NCBI GenBank assembly: GCA_027886185.1
Contig: WOAB01000838.1
Location: 434,001 to 498,000, forward strand
Direction: 5' to 3'
DNA from: Rheum nobile
Lineage: Eukaryota > Streptophyta > Magnoliopsida > Caryophyllales > Polygonaceae
Length of the DNA: 64,000 nucleotides
Position numbers and translations under genes: made by a program
Notes under the pieces: generated by a model
Databases searched by the model: none
What the model was told of the DNA's origin: nothing
The model's input: the letters and a program-made list of their open reading frames with translations, nothing else
Part shown: piece by piece, positions 45,420 through 56,775 of the stretch
Position numbering within the stretch: position 1 is the first letter of the stretch
Layout of the letters: each line of letters begins with the position of its first letter

Positions 45420-48332
45420 CACAAAGAATCTTAAGAGGACCAAAAGACATACCAAAGTCTGCAAGTTATTGCTTGAGCCACATAAGTTGGGAACAACTGG
45501 CGGCAGCAAAAATGTACTCAGCTTCAGTGGTTGAGAGAGCAACAAAATTCTGTTTCTTTGAGCCCTAAGAGACCAAGCATGGACCAAGGTACTGAGCCAT
45601 TCCGGACGTGCTCTTTCGATCAACCAAGTAGCCTGCATAGTCAGTATCTGTATATCCAAAAAGATTGAAATGACAATCCTTGGGATACCAAAGACATAGG
45701 TCGTCAGTTCCATTGAGATAGCAAAATATGCGCTTCACTTCAAATAAGTGAGATTCCCTTGGATCAACTTGAAACCTGGCACATAGGCAAACAACAAACA
45801 CAATATCTGGCCTACTTGCAGTTAGATACATCAAAGAACCAATCATGCCTCGATATAATTTTTCTTCCACTTTCTGTCCTGAATGATCTACAGTGAGACG
45901 AGTGGCCGGGGAGATGAGGGTCGAGATGGCTTTGCTAGAATCCATTTTGAACTTCTTCAGGAGTTCCTTAAGATATTTATGTTGATGGATTTGAATGCCA
46001 TCATCCTTCTGAGTAAATTGCAATCCCAGGAAGAAGGATAGTTCCCCAATCATACTCATTTCAAACTCGCTGCTCATTAGATTTTTGAACTTTTCTACAA
46101 GAGCCAAGTTAGTGGAACCAAAAATAATATCATCAACATATACTTGGACCACAAGAATCTCACCTTTGACTTCCAGGATGAAGAGAGTTTTGTCAATCAC
46201 ACCACGTCGATAGCCATTGGCGGTTAGGAACTGGGCAAGACGATCATACCAAGCGCAAGGGGCTTGCTTGAGACCATAGAGAGCCTTGTCCAGAAAGTAG
46301 ACATGGTCAGGGTGATCATCATCTTCGAATCCTGGAGGTTGCTTGACATATACCTCCTCTTGAAAAATTGCATTGAGAAAGGCGGTCTTCACGTCCATTT
46401 GGTATAACTTGAAACCTTTGTGAGATGCATAAGCTATGAGTAGTCGAATGGCCTCCAATCTTGCCATAGGGGAAAAGGTCTCATCATAATCAATCCCTTC
46501 ATGTTGATTATATCATTGAGCAACCAAGCGAGCCTTGTTCCTTGATACTGCACCTGAATCATCCAACTTGTTGTGAAATACCCACCTAGTTCCTATGATG
46601 TGTCTGTTTTAAGGACGAGGAACTAGTCTCCAAACTTTGTTCCTTTCGAACTGGTGAAGTTCCTCTTGCATAGTTGACTAGATGCTTGAGAGGTCTTTTG
46701 TCTCTGTTAGGAATGATCAAATCAGTACCCAGTGCTTCAGCATCAGCGGATACAATAGCCGAGGAAGAAGCCGTAACAGGGTCAGCTACCGGAGCAGAAG
46801 CATCTTCATTAGTTTGTGGGATGGAGGGCACTGGGAAAACAACAACATCTTGAGGATCAGAGGGAACTGGAATGCTGTATGAAGATGTTGAAGATTTTGG
46901 CTCAATCACAGTTTAGGGCACTGTGGGTGTGGAATGGCCAGACAAGTTAGGATATGAGTTATGCTTGGAAGGAGCTTCATCATCGAAATCGTCATTTGGC
47001 TGTTGAAACGGATCTTCCGAGGGAACTGAGGAATTCTGCACAGACTTTGAAGGCAATTTTTCATTGAAAATAACATGAATGCTTTCCTCTACCTTTTTAG
47101 TCCGTTTGTTGAAGACCTTGTATGCTTTGCTACTGGAAGCATACCCAATAAAGATTCCTTCATCACTTCGTGGATCAAACTTCCCCAGATTGTCTTTACC
47201 ATTATTGTGAACAAAACACTTGCAGCCAAATACTCTTAGATGAGCAATGTTGGGAACTCTGCCTCTAAGTAACTCATAAGATGTCTTCTCAAGCATAGGA
47301 CGCAACATTGCCCTATTCAAAATGTAGCACGTTGCATTGACAATGTTTGCCCAGAAGGACTGAGAAAGGCCGCTTGAGATGAGCATTGTTCGAGCCATAA
47401 CTTCCAAAGTCCTATTCTTTCTCTCGACAACTCCGTTCTGCTGTGGAGTGTAGGGAGCCGAGAACTTATGATCAATCCCATGTTCCCTGCAAAAGGTTAG
47501 GAAATCTCCATTCTCGAACTTATTTCCATGATTGGAACGAATAGCACGAAGAGATACATTCAAATATTTTTCAAGTAAGGTAACTAACTCGCTGAACTTT
47601 TCAAAGACTTCACTTTTAGATTTTATGAATAATGTCCAAGTGAATCTAGAGTAATCATCAACAAGTACTAGAATATACCTGTTTCCATCGATTCTTTGAA
47701 CTCGCATAGGACCACAAAGATCCATGTGAATGAGTTCCAGAGGTTTAGAGGAGCTTACCATTGTTTTGGATTTGAGGAACTACGAACTTGTTTCCCTTGA
47801 ACACAGTCAGAACAGATTTCTGACTTTTCAGCAATGATTTTGGGAAGGCCACGAACTAGTTCCTTTTGATGTAACTTGTGGATTAGCTTGTTGCTTGCAT
47901 GACCCAGTCGCTATGCCATAGATTCGTCTGATCTTCAATTGACGAAAGACACAGTTTCTCTTTGGGAACGAACTTTGGATCAATAGCGTAGACATTATTG
48001 AACCTTTTGCCTTTTAAGATCACCTTTCCCCGACTATCTTCCACAATACATTCCTTAGAGGTAAAACGAACCTCATTTCCTCCTTGATCACACAGCTGTG
48101 ACACACTTATTAGATCAAAACCCAAATTTTCAACAAGGTTAACGTTACTTACCTTGATGTGATCAGTAAGATTCACATTTCCAGTTCCACAGATTGCTCC
48201 CTTTCTCTTATCTCCGAAGGAAATGGTTCCTCCTCGGTGTTTATGAAGTGAGGATATTTTGCTTCTGTTTTCGGTCATATGGAACGAGCAACCACTGTCT
48301 ATGTACCATTTGTCCTGTTTCCTCACTTCGTC
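45415..48332 (-). pseudogene. pol: Sir-3 pol, main part
   Basis: It begins at predicted exon 2 (GACGAAGTG) with DEVRKQDKWYID and an intact protease site, DSGCSFHMT. One-base shifts near 47912 (inside LWHQRLGHAS) and 47776 break the integrase zinc region. The DDE core then reads MDLCGP, SNHGNKF (weakened from SDHGTEF) and NGVVERKN. A TAA near 46913 follows. At 46673/46674 the 98-nt segment is missing, shifting the frame into RT, which reads YVDDIIFG. Further stops lie near 46612, 46513, 45565 (Trp) and 45466. It continues at 34830 beyond Sir-4. Confidence 0.88.
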
Positions 48333-49303
48333 CTGCATAAGGGAACTTAAGCTTTTTGAACCCAACTAAGCTTAGCTTTTCTGGGTAAATTAGATTGACA
48401 GTTTTTCTGTGGGTTAGGAACAAGAGCAAAGTAATAAGGATCATTCAAGTCAACAATAGTATGCATCTTCTTCTTATTAGTCATCTCCTGGTTCCTTTTC
48501 CTAGAATTTTCTTCCATTTGTCTTTGCTTATGAATACATTCATGAATATAATGACCACTTTTTACCACAATGCCAGCAAACACGATTGTAAACAACATGA
48601 CTATACTTACCACGACCAAGTCTGAATGGTCTTTCATGCTTTCTCTGCTCAAAGTCAACTTTCTTACCTTTAGTTCCCTGAGCCTGGTCAATGTATATCT
48701 TATGAGCGTTCTGTTCGTCAAACCAGGTCTGATTACCTTTAGGCTTCTGTTCTAGCACCTTTACATTTTCTTCTAGGAACTTATTTTTGTCACGAGAGGT
48801 TTGTAGGGCACAATTGAGAGTTTCATTTTTCTCGACCAGTTCCCTTCTTAGTTTCTCATTCTCAGCAGAGAATGTGTCCTTAGAATCTTTCTTGCCAGGA
48901 TAACCAATACCATATCTTTGCTTAACAAACACAATTTGATTCACAGTTTTTTCATTGATAGAGTCAGTAAGATTATCAAGTATGTTCATTATTTCAGCAA
49001 GCATGGCAGAGGTATTCTTTTCAGAGTCGATAGAAGCAACACCATGAATATCAACATGCATGGGTTCCTTTTCTCTAGTAATACATGAATCACATTTCCT
49101 AGAGGAACTAGCAAGTAATTTTTCAGTTTCATCAAGTTTCTTACTCCAAACAGAGTTTTCAGTAGACAAGCATGAGATTTCGTCTTCATATTCTTCTGTT
49201 TTTTCTGAAGGGAACTATTTTCCTTTCCAAGTTTCTTAATGATTTTGATCAATTGTTTCTTATCACATTCAAGAAGAGATTTGGTAAAGTCAGAAGAAGA
49301 TAC
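48333..49303 (-). other. Predicted gag-pol intron of Sir-3 (971 nt)
   Basis: On the minus strand: TCTGAG|GTATCT to TTCCCTTATGCAG|GACGAAG. Here gag and pol lie in different frames across the interval, and removal of exactly these 971 nt joins them in phase 0. The interior encodes a coiled-coil stretch and a second knuckle (CWHCGK, then GHYIHEC), now frameshifted. Confidence 0.82.
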
Positions 49304-50344
49304 CTCAGAGTCATCCGATTCAGTTGAATCTTCTTTAGCCATTAAGCACCTTCCTCCAGAGATTCCATTCATATCCAGTTCCCCTTCAGAGTCCTCTGAG
49401 TCATCTCCAAAAGTAGCGAAAAGATCTTTCTTCTGCATAGACTTGTTATCATCATTTGAGTTCTTTGGACAATTCCTAGCAAGATGTCCTCTTTCCTTGC
49501 ATTGATAACAAGCGTACTCTGAGAGATATCTCTTTTGAAAGGTTTTCTTGAATTTTCCTTTGATGAAGTGCTTCTTAATGTGCTTAGTGACCAGGGTTGT
49601 CATCTCATCTTCTTCTTCTTCAAGATATGAGTTTTCTTCCTCCATTTCCAATCTTGAAAAGACCTTTGAGATTTTTAAGGCAATTCCCTTCTCCATCTTC
49701 TTGGCAGAACTCATCTTGAGAGCCTCCCTTTCTTCAACTTTAAGTTTCCCTATGATCTGAGTTAAGGAAAGGCTTTGAATTCCAGGGGTAGTCTTTAAGA
49801 CTCTCTTGATAAGGGTGAACTTTGAGTTAAGTCCGTTGATGATGACTAGAGATTTGGACCATTCGTCAAGCTGAACATCAGGGTTGATGAGTTTGGTGAC
49901 AAGTCTGGTGAAGCGTGAGTGATACTGAGAGATGTTTTTAGTCTCAAGCATTTCAAATGTGTGATACTCTCCTTCTAGAGCGAACTTTCTGCTTTTTTTG
50001 AGTTCTTCACTACCTTCATGCATCTCCTTTAGGGCTGTCCAGATGCCCTTTGCAATTTCAATTCCTATCACCTTGTCCATGTCTTCTCTTGTCAACCCAT
50101 TGAGAATGAGTTGACGAGCCTTAGCATTCTTTTCCTTGATGGTGTAATACTCAGGCTTCCAATCTGCTTCAGCCAGATCCTTAGGAACAACGCCATCACC
50201 ATTTTCAATCACGTGCCAACACTGATAGTCAATGGTTTGAATGTGGTTTGTCATGCATTTCTCCCACCATTCTTCTTCTCCCTTATTCCGGAGATAAGGC
50301 TTGTTGATTGAGATTCCCAAATCGAATTCACTTGAACTACACAT
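49304..50344 (-). CDS. gag: Sir-3 gag exon 1
   Basis: 347 open codons from MCSSSEFDLGIS. Capsid core LNGLTREDMDKVIGI and YHSRFTRLVTKL, CCHC knuckle CYQCKERGHLARNC, then an acidic tail ending at the predicted donor. It stays open although the intron next to it and pol are riddled with shifts. It is related to the Sir-2/Sir-4 Gag throughout but clearly diverged. Confidence 0.88.
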
Positions 50345-50381
50345 CCTGAAATCTGTAAACTAACACAAATCTAGAGCGCTT

Positions 50382-50393
50382 GCTCTGATACCA
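50382..50393 (-). other. Primer-binding site, initiator tRNA-Met
   Basis: TGGTATCAGAGC on the minus strand, next to the LTR. Confidence 0.93.
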
Positions 50394-50395
50394 AT

Positions 50396-51239
50396 TGTAG
50401 GATCGCACGTGTTAGAAATCAAAGGGAACTGAGAATTCAGTTCCTTAGCAGCGGAATATGTAATAACACAGATTCAAGACCAGTTCCTTAGAGTGGGAAC
50501 CTTTGATAACCAACTAGTTATCCAGGATAAAACTTACTACCTCTCTTTCAAGAAGATTTCAAAGTCTACTTCTTTTATTAAGCATCGATTACAATCAGCT
50601 AGAATAGAACACACAGATTAAGACTTAAGACACACTTAAGACTCTCTACCTAGTTCGACCTAATCAAGCACAAAAAGCAAGCGACTTACACAGTTCTTCT
50701 CACAAGAACAAAGCTCTGTTTTCTTCACCTTCAACAATGAGTGAATACGTGAATGTTGAGAGAGTTTGATTACTTTATTTATACATAACAACCGTATAGA
50801 ATCAAGATCTACAACTGGTTGATATGCACAAATAAAATAACCAAAAAGAAATCGGAAAAGATAACATTTGTTACCAAATATTATACTTTACGATTTTACA
50901 CTTTTGTTTCCATAAAAGATATACAAATAATCCCTAAAGATATATGGAAACACGGATATCTAAATCTTCACTCTCCAAGATAAGATCTACCCTAAACTAC
51001 CAGCCGTCGTTCTTTAAGTCTCTTTCCAATTTAGCGTGGCTTCGTTATTCTTCAGTTCCTGTGCCAGTTACCAAATCTGGCGTCTTGGTCTATGTCTTGT
51101 ATTTCCTGAACCTGAGTTCTCTGTTCAGCTACACATATGGAAATATTAATAGCAAAGTGTCTGTCATCGTCAAAACTAGGAAAACTGAATGAGGGAACTT
51201 TCAAGGGAACTGGAGTTCTTGAAAGTTCACATCCTAACA
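50396..51239 (-). repeat. 5' LTR of Sir-3 (844 bp)
   Basis: TGTAGGATCGCACG to ATCCTAACA on the plus strand; partner 30945-31781. Confidence 0.92.
50776..50783 (-). promoter_or_regulatory. TATA-like box in the Sir-3 5' LTR
   Basis: TATAAATA on the minus strand, present in both Sir-3 LTRs. Confidence 0.55.
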
Positions 51240-51322
51240 ATTTCCCCTTTTTTGATGATGACAAACAAGTAGAACCTGTCATATCTAAAGTAGACAAGAA
51301 TGATATGAGGAAAACAAGCAAA
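51240..51322 (-). repeat. Orphan internal fragment outside the Sir-3 5' LTR
   Basis: It matches 31782-31864 (polypurine tract and about 65 bp further inward) and ends at AAAACAAGCAAA. This places Sir-3 3' internal sequence beyond its own 5' LTR, as also seen for Sir-1. Confidence 0.8.
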
Positions 51323-51335
51323 ACGCCATGAGTTC

Positions 51336-51435
51336 CCCAGACAGTTCCCTGCACAGCAAGGCCTCCACACTTTCCTCTAACTCTCTGACCAGACAGTTCC
51401 CTGCACAGCAAGGCCTCCCCACTTTCCTCCGACTC
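51336..51435. repeat. Imperfect tandem duplication, period about 63 bp
   Basis: CCAGACAGTTCCCTGCACAG and the following sequence up to CTCTCTGA occur twice in succession with a few substitutions. Confidence 0.8.
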
Positions 51436-53867
51436 TCTGAGTTCCCCAGACAGTTTGATGGCTTTCGCCCTCGGAGGATCGCGTCAGGTAAGGTAAAATG
51501 CAACGAACCACTTGCCAATACTCCTAGGAACGCACGGCTGAAGTGAAGGCTCTCGAAATGGTCGAGAATGAAGGCACAAGGGATGGATGTTGAGATCTTG
51601 AAGGCGTGGAACGAACACGAACCGGGATAAGCGAACAACGTCATCTTGGAGTCCACCGAGACGACTTGAACGACTTGCTCTTCTCGTGGAGTCCACCAAG
51701 AGTCGAACAAGGTTTGAATCCTTGAATGATGGAGTCCACTAACACTCTTGAACTCGGGTTGAGATTTGCTAGATCCGGAGTCCACCAAAACAAGCAAAAC
51801 TCGCAATTGAAACAAGTCGAATCCTAAAAACATTCAACAATCCAATTCCAATCCAGAAATCAAGAAACAAAGTGTTTTCTCAAATTAATCAAAGCTGAAA
51901 AATGAAATGCCAAAACCAACATATAAATAGTCTAAGAATGTCATGTGCTAAAAACGAAAAGCAAGTAAAAGGCTTCAAGTTTTCAAGTGGGCCGGCCCAT
52001 CAAGGCCTTCATCCTTGCCAAGCTCTTCCTTCTATCGAGCCCTTTCCATGTCCAAGCCCACGGTCTAAGCCTCCATCCATGCCGCCTTAACCGCGCCTCC
52101 ATCCAAGGCATCCCCTTTACCGAGCCAGCACTGAGCCATCTTGACCCCCTTCCCAGGCTTGCTTGTATCATCCTTCCCTTCTTGGGAAAGATTCGACCTC
52201 GAATCTTCATGTAGACCATCCATGAATACAAGATAGGCAAAGCTCTCAAACACCCCAACCATCCTAAGCCCGGACATACAAATGCTCCTCTCACTCTCAC
52301 GCATAGTATGAACAAAAATAAACTTGAGGGGACTCCCCTTCTTAACTCTCACCCAATCCCTACTAGGGTTACACGCATACACAAGCTTAGAATACCTCCC
52401 CAAAGTCCCACAAAATAGCAATAGATACACCCTACAGTTCTCAAAATGCAAGAATAGAGTAGTTCTAGAACCCGAGGGCACAAAATAAATGGACTTAGCT
52501 ATCTTGGGAGGGTTGATCATCTCGTGAGGAAGCTTCCACCACCGATTACGTCGTGGCTGATCTTGGAGAAATAATGTGCGCGCCTTCGCCTTCGCCTTTA
52601 CCTAAGCTTGAATCTCTACTCGTCTCGAGTGGATAGAAAACTACCACCCATCATCACTAAAATCCTAGATCATCAAAATGCACAAGAGCTCACAACTAAG
52701 AGAAATAGTACCTAACATGAAAGCTCAACATCCAAACTAATCATCAACATAAAGCTCCATACCAATCAACATCAAACCAACCAAAACACCACACAAAAAC
52801 AACACAGTAACACACAATCTCATAATCAACACCACACACAAACAAGCAAAAAGGAAAGCAGAGTACTTCCCCCAAGCTTATCCCAAGCACCATAGAGTGA
52901 ATCAAATCTAATCCTATCTCCCATCTAACTTCTTATCGCTCTAGAGTGACCTACCCGAATCCTCCTTATATCTCCTCTTCTTATGTCGCCACGCCAGGTA
53001 AAATGAGGAATCCTAAAAATCGCTCTTCTTCTTTTCACTCATTTTTCCAAGGCACCCTTTCGGGTTTTCACCAAGCCACTCATTTCATTTTTCAATAGAT
53101 GGGCTCACAATATGCTCACATCACTCTTGACCAATTATTACCCCAACCTAATGTTGGTCCAAGCCACCTGCTTATTACCTAGGCCGCCTTTTCAGGTTTT
53201 CGACCTATCTCAGGATTTCAATGTTAGCCGTTTTTCAAAAAAATTGGCTCTTTTTCATTTTTTTTTTCTTTTCCTCAACGACGCAGCAAGTATAGAATCC
53301 TCTCCCATGCTTAAACATTGCATTGGCCTCAATGTAATGAAAGACAAAAAGAATAAAGCACATGGAAGACAAAGAATGGACTCACAAACGTCGCCAAGCT
53401 GCTTGAACACTGAAGGTGTCGCTGGCGGTCTTCACAATAAATGCCCAGGTCTCTAGTGTTGGGCATGTGTCTTCATCTCAATTCTACCAAACAACCATAG
53501 GGAACCACTGTAAGGTGTGGTGGTCATTAAGGAAATCAGGGCTGCACGGCCTTCAACGCCATCAACTCCTACCATGCAACCAAAAGGAACCACTCTGGTG
53601 AATAGTGGTATAACAAATATGGCGGGGTTGCATGGCCTTCAATGAACACAAAAATGGGGCCCAAATGTAATCGTGGTGTGGGCCATAGTGTTCCTCCTCC
53701 TCAGCTTCCAATTGTAGGGTCATCATCGTTGTCAATTAAAAGTGTAGGTCTAATGTCTCCTCCATGACAGCATGATGCGCACCATCTCCGTGGGGAACTC
53801 TGGACAGTTGGCCTTGGTCGATTTTTATTTTTATTTTTTATTTTTAGGGAAGTCGATTTAAACCTGA

Positions 53868-54120
53868 GAAATGGCGGCAATCGCCGCAATTAAGCGGCGG
53901 TCACTGCCATTTGTGCGAACTTTACGAAGCTAGTGGGGCCAAAACGGCGGGCGCCGTTTCGTGGCGGCGGTCGCCGCCACGATGTTTTCCGAAAATTCTT
54001 CTGAAAAAGGCAGCAATCGCCGTATTTAAACGGCGGTCGCCGCCATTTACTTTGAGCTCTTCAAAGCCAGCTTGCTAAAATGGCGGTCGCCGTAAGAACA
54101 ACGGCGGGCGCCGCCCCTGT
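53868..54120. repeat. GC-rich palindromic repeat cluster (Athila 3' side)
   Basis: Several CGGCGGTCGCCG-type palindromes occur in pairs, each pair joined by a short AT-rich spacer, in otherwise AT-rich DNA. The same motif recurs in the Athila gag (58178-58312) and in the Tekay LTR (59937-60560). Confidence 0.75.
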
Positions 54121-54282
54121 GTTCGTCCTTTTCACACTTCCTGCAGGTTAGTTCGACACAGAACTGCAAAAACTAAAATAAAATCAATTGAAATTAACTA
54201 AGGGAATAGAATTAAACTACCTAACATCGGGTTGCTTCCGAGAAGCGCCTTGGTTACCGTCGTGGCTCGACGTCATGCTAGC

Positions 54283-56775
54283 TCATTCTGTCTCAGCTTC
54301 AGGCTCCTTCAGGAACGCCTCTTCAATGTTGTCCTTGGTGAATCCCTCATGGTACTTCTTCACTCTTTGCCCATTCACCTTGAACACTGTATGTGTTGCA
54401 TCATCATATAGCTCTATGGCACCATGTGGGAATACTTGGGCAACTATGTAAGGACCTGTCCAACGCGATCTCAGCTTGCCTGGGAAAAGTCTAAGGCGTG
54501 ACTGAAATAACAGGACTTTGTCACCAATCTTGAAGTCCTTCCTTAATATGTTTCTGTCATGCCATGCCTTAGTCCTTTCCTTATAGTGAATGGCATTGTC
54601 ATAAGCCTGGATCCTTGCTTCATCCAGCTCTTGCAACTGCAGCTTACAAAGCTCTCCAGCCTCATCAAGTCTCAAGCTGCAATTCTTGACAGCCCAATAT
54701 GCCTTGTGCTCTAGCTCAACTGGAAGGTGACAAGCCTTACCAAACACCAACCTAATGGGTGACATTCCAATCGGTGTTTTGTAAGCTGTCCTATATGTCC
54801 ATAGTGAATCATCAAGCCTTAAACTCCAGTCTTTTCTATTGGGAGACACTGTCTTTTCCAAGATGGATTTTATCTCCCTATTTGACACTCCAGCTTGCCC
54901 ATTTGTTTGGGGATGATATGCAGTAGAAACTCTTTGCGTGACATGGTATTTCTTCAATAGCGCAGTGATTGTCCTATTGCAGAAATGAGTTCCTCTATCA
55001 CTTATGAGAGATTTTGGGATCCCAAACCTGGTAAATATATTTGACTTCAAGAAATCTGCCACCACTTTAGAGTCATTAGTTCTGGTGGCCTTCGCTTCCA
55101 CCCATTTGGAAACGTAGTCCACCGCAAGCAAAATATATATATTACCGCAAGAGGATGGAAATGGTCCCATGAAGTCAATGCCCCAAACATCGAAGATTTC
55201 ACAAAAAATCAAACCAGTTTGTGGCATCTCATCCCTACTAGACATGTTTCCAACTCTTTGGCACCTGTCGCAAGATTTACAATGGCTATGCGCATCCTTG
55301 AAGATGGAAGGCCACCAAAATCCTGCGTCAAGTACCTTTCTTGCGGTTCGCTAAACCCCAAAATGCCCACCACATGCTTCTGAATGACAAAAAGTAAGGA
55401 GAGAATTTACCTCATTTTCTGGGATGCACCGACGAATTACCTGATCAGATCAATACTTCCATAGGTAAGGGTCATCCCAGACAAAGAATCTGGCTGAACT
55501 GCGTAGCCTGTCCCTCTGAGCCTTGTTGAAAGGTGGAGGAAATTCACCCGTGGTGAGAAAATTCACCAAATCAGCATACCATGGCTCTACAGTAGTTAGC
55601 CTGAATAGAGACTCATCAGGAAAACTTGTCTGAATCTGAGTCTGTGGGGTGCCATATTCATGGACAATTCTGCTGAGATGATCAGCAACAAGATTCTCAG
55701 CCCCCCTCTTATCCTTGATCTCTACATCAAACTCGCTGAGTAATAGAAACCACTGAATAAGCCTCGGCTTAGCTTATTTCTTTGTCTGCAGGTAGCGCAG
55801 AGCAGCATGATCTGTATAGACAATGACCTTTGTACCAAGGAGGTACTGCCTGAATTTCTCAAGAGCAAACACTACAGCAAGCATCTCCTTCTCTATAGTG
55901 GAGTAATTTCTTTGTGCACCATTTAGTGTCATGGATGCATACTGGATTACATAAGAAGCTCTTGCTTCCTTTTGGCCTAACACAGCCCCCACAACATAGT
56001 CACTGGCATCGCACATGATCTCAAAGGACGTAGACTAATTAGGAGCCTGGATTATCGGGGCACTTGTCAGGCGAGCCTTCAAGTCATCAAAGGCAGCCTG
56101 ACACTCTGCTATAAACTCAAAACCAACTTCCTTCTTCAGCAGTTCGCATAGAGGTGATGAGATCTTTGAAAAGTCTTTAATAAACCTGCGATAAAAACCT
56201 GCATAGCCTAAAAAAGAGCAAACTTCGCGAACATTAGTAGGATAGGGCAAAGACTGAATTACTTCAATCTTCGCCTTATCGACCTCAATACATCTAGACG
56301 AAACAATATGACCAAGTACAATACCCTGCTCTACCATGAAGTGACACTTCTCAGAATTAAGCACTAAATTAGTGTCAACACATCTAGCAAGTACAAGTGA
56401 TAGGTGATTCAGGCATGCATCAAAATTATCTCCATGTATAGTAAAATCATCCATAAAGACCTCTATGAAATGCTCAATGTACTCAGAGAAGATGCTTACC
56501 ATACACCGCTGAAAAGTTCCAGGGGCATTGCACAACCCAAATGGCATCCTACGATAGGCAAAAGTACCAAACGGACAAGTGAATGTCGTCTTTGCTTGAT
56601 CCTCAGGCGCAATGGCTATTTGGAAATACCCTGAATACCCATCCAAAAAGCAATAGAAAGCACGACCCGCAAGTCTTTCAAGCATCTGATCAATAAATGG
56701 AAGAGGGAAGTGATCCTTTCTAGTTACCGCATTCAGCTTACGGTAGTCAATACAAACTCTGTTGGTTTTCCACAA
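54283..56775 (-). pseudogene. Athila-like pol: RT, RNase H, integrase
   Basis: One frame with stops. RT (56775-56035): VCIDYRKLNAVTRKDHFPLP, FLDGYSGYFQI, the PFGLCNAPGTFQRCM block and FMDDFTIHG (catalytic MDD). A stop at 56032-56034 precedes RNase H (ASDYVVGAVLGQ, YSTIEKEMLAVVFALEKF, YTDHAAL), which stops at 55771-55773. Further stops lie near 55451 and 55355. Integrase has the zinc pattern HSEACGGH, then CKSCDRC, and the DDE core (GIDFMGPF, ISDRGTHF; the expected Glu region reads QAGVSNREIK). It ends at 54283. Confidence 0.87.

Larger units (their letters stand above)
30945..51239 (-). mobile_element. Sir-3: second-subfamily Sirevirus-type copia element, split by Sir-4
   Basis: It reads right to left: LTR 50396-51239, iMet primer site, gag exon, 971-nt intron, pol (48332-45415, then 34830-34628 after the Sir-4 insertion), spacer, third ORF, polypurine tracts, LTR 30945-31781. 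Without Sir-4 it is about 9.7 kb. Proteins are clearly related to Sir-1/2/4 but the LTRs are a different type. Many frameshifts and nonsense codons show it is older than Sir-4. A short internal fragment lies outside the 5' LTR (51240-51322). Confidence 0.9.
51323..54215. other. Gene-poor region, probably the 3' side of the Athila-like element
   Basis: No recognised domain. On the minus strand the CTTGGGATAAGCTTGGGGG phrase at about 52870-52890 resembles the post-pol region of Athila elements. Low-complexity CA-rich runs lie at 52740-52850. A frame of about 180 codons (52065 to about 52610, -, with MINPPKIAKSIYFVPSG inside) is not recognised. Two imperfect repeats (TACCAAACAACCATAGGGAA and TACCATGCAACCAAAAGGAA) lie at 53483 and 53569. 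I could not place a 3' LTR. Confidence 0.4.
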
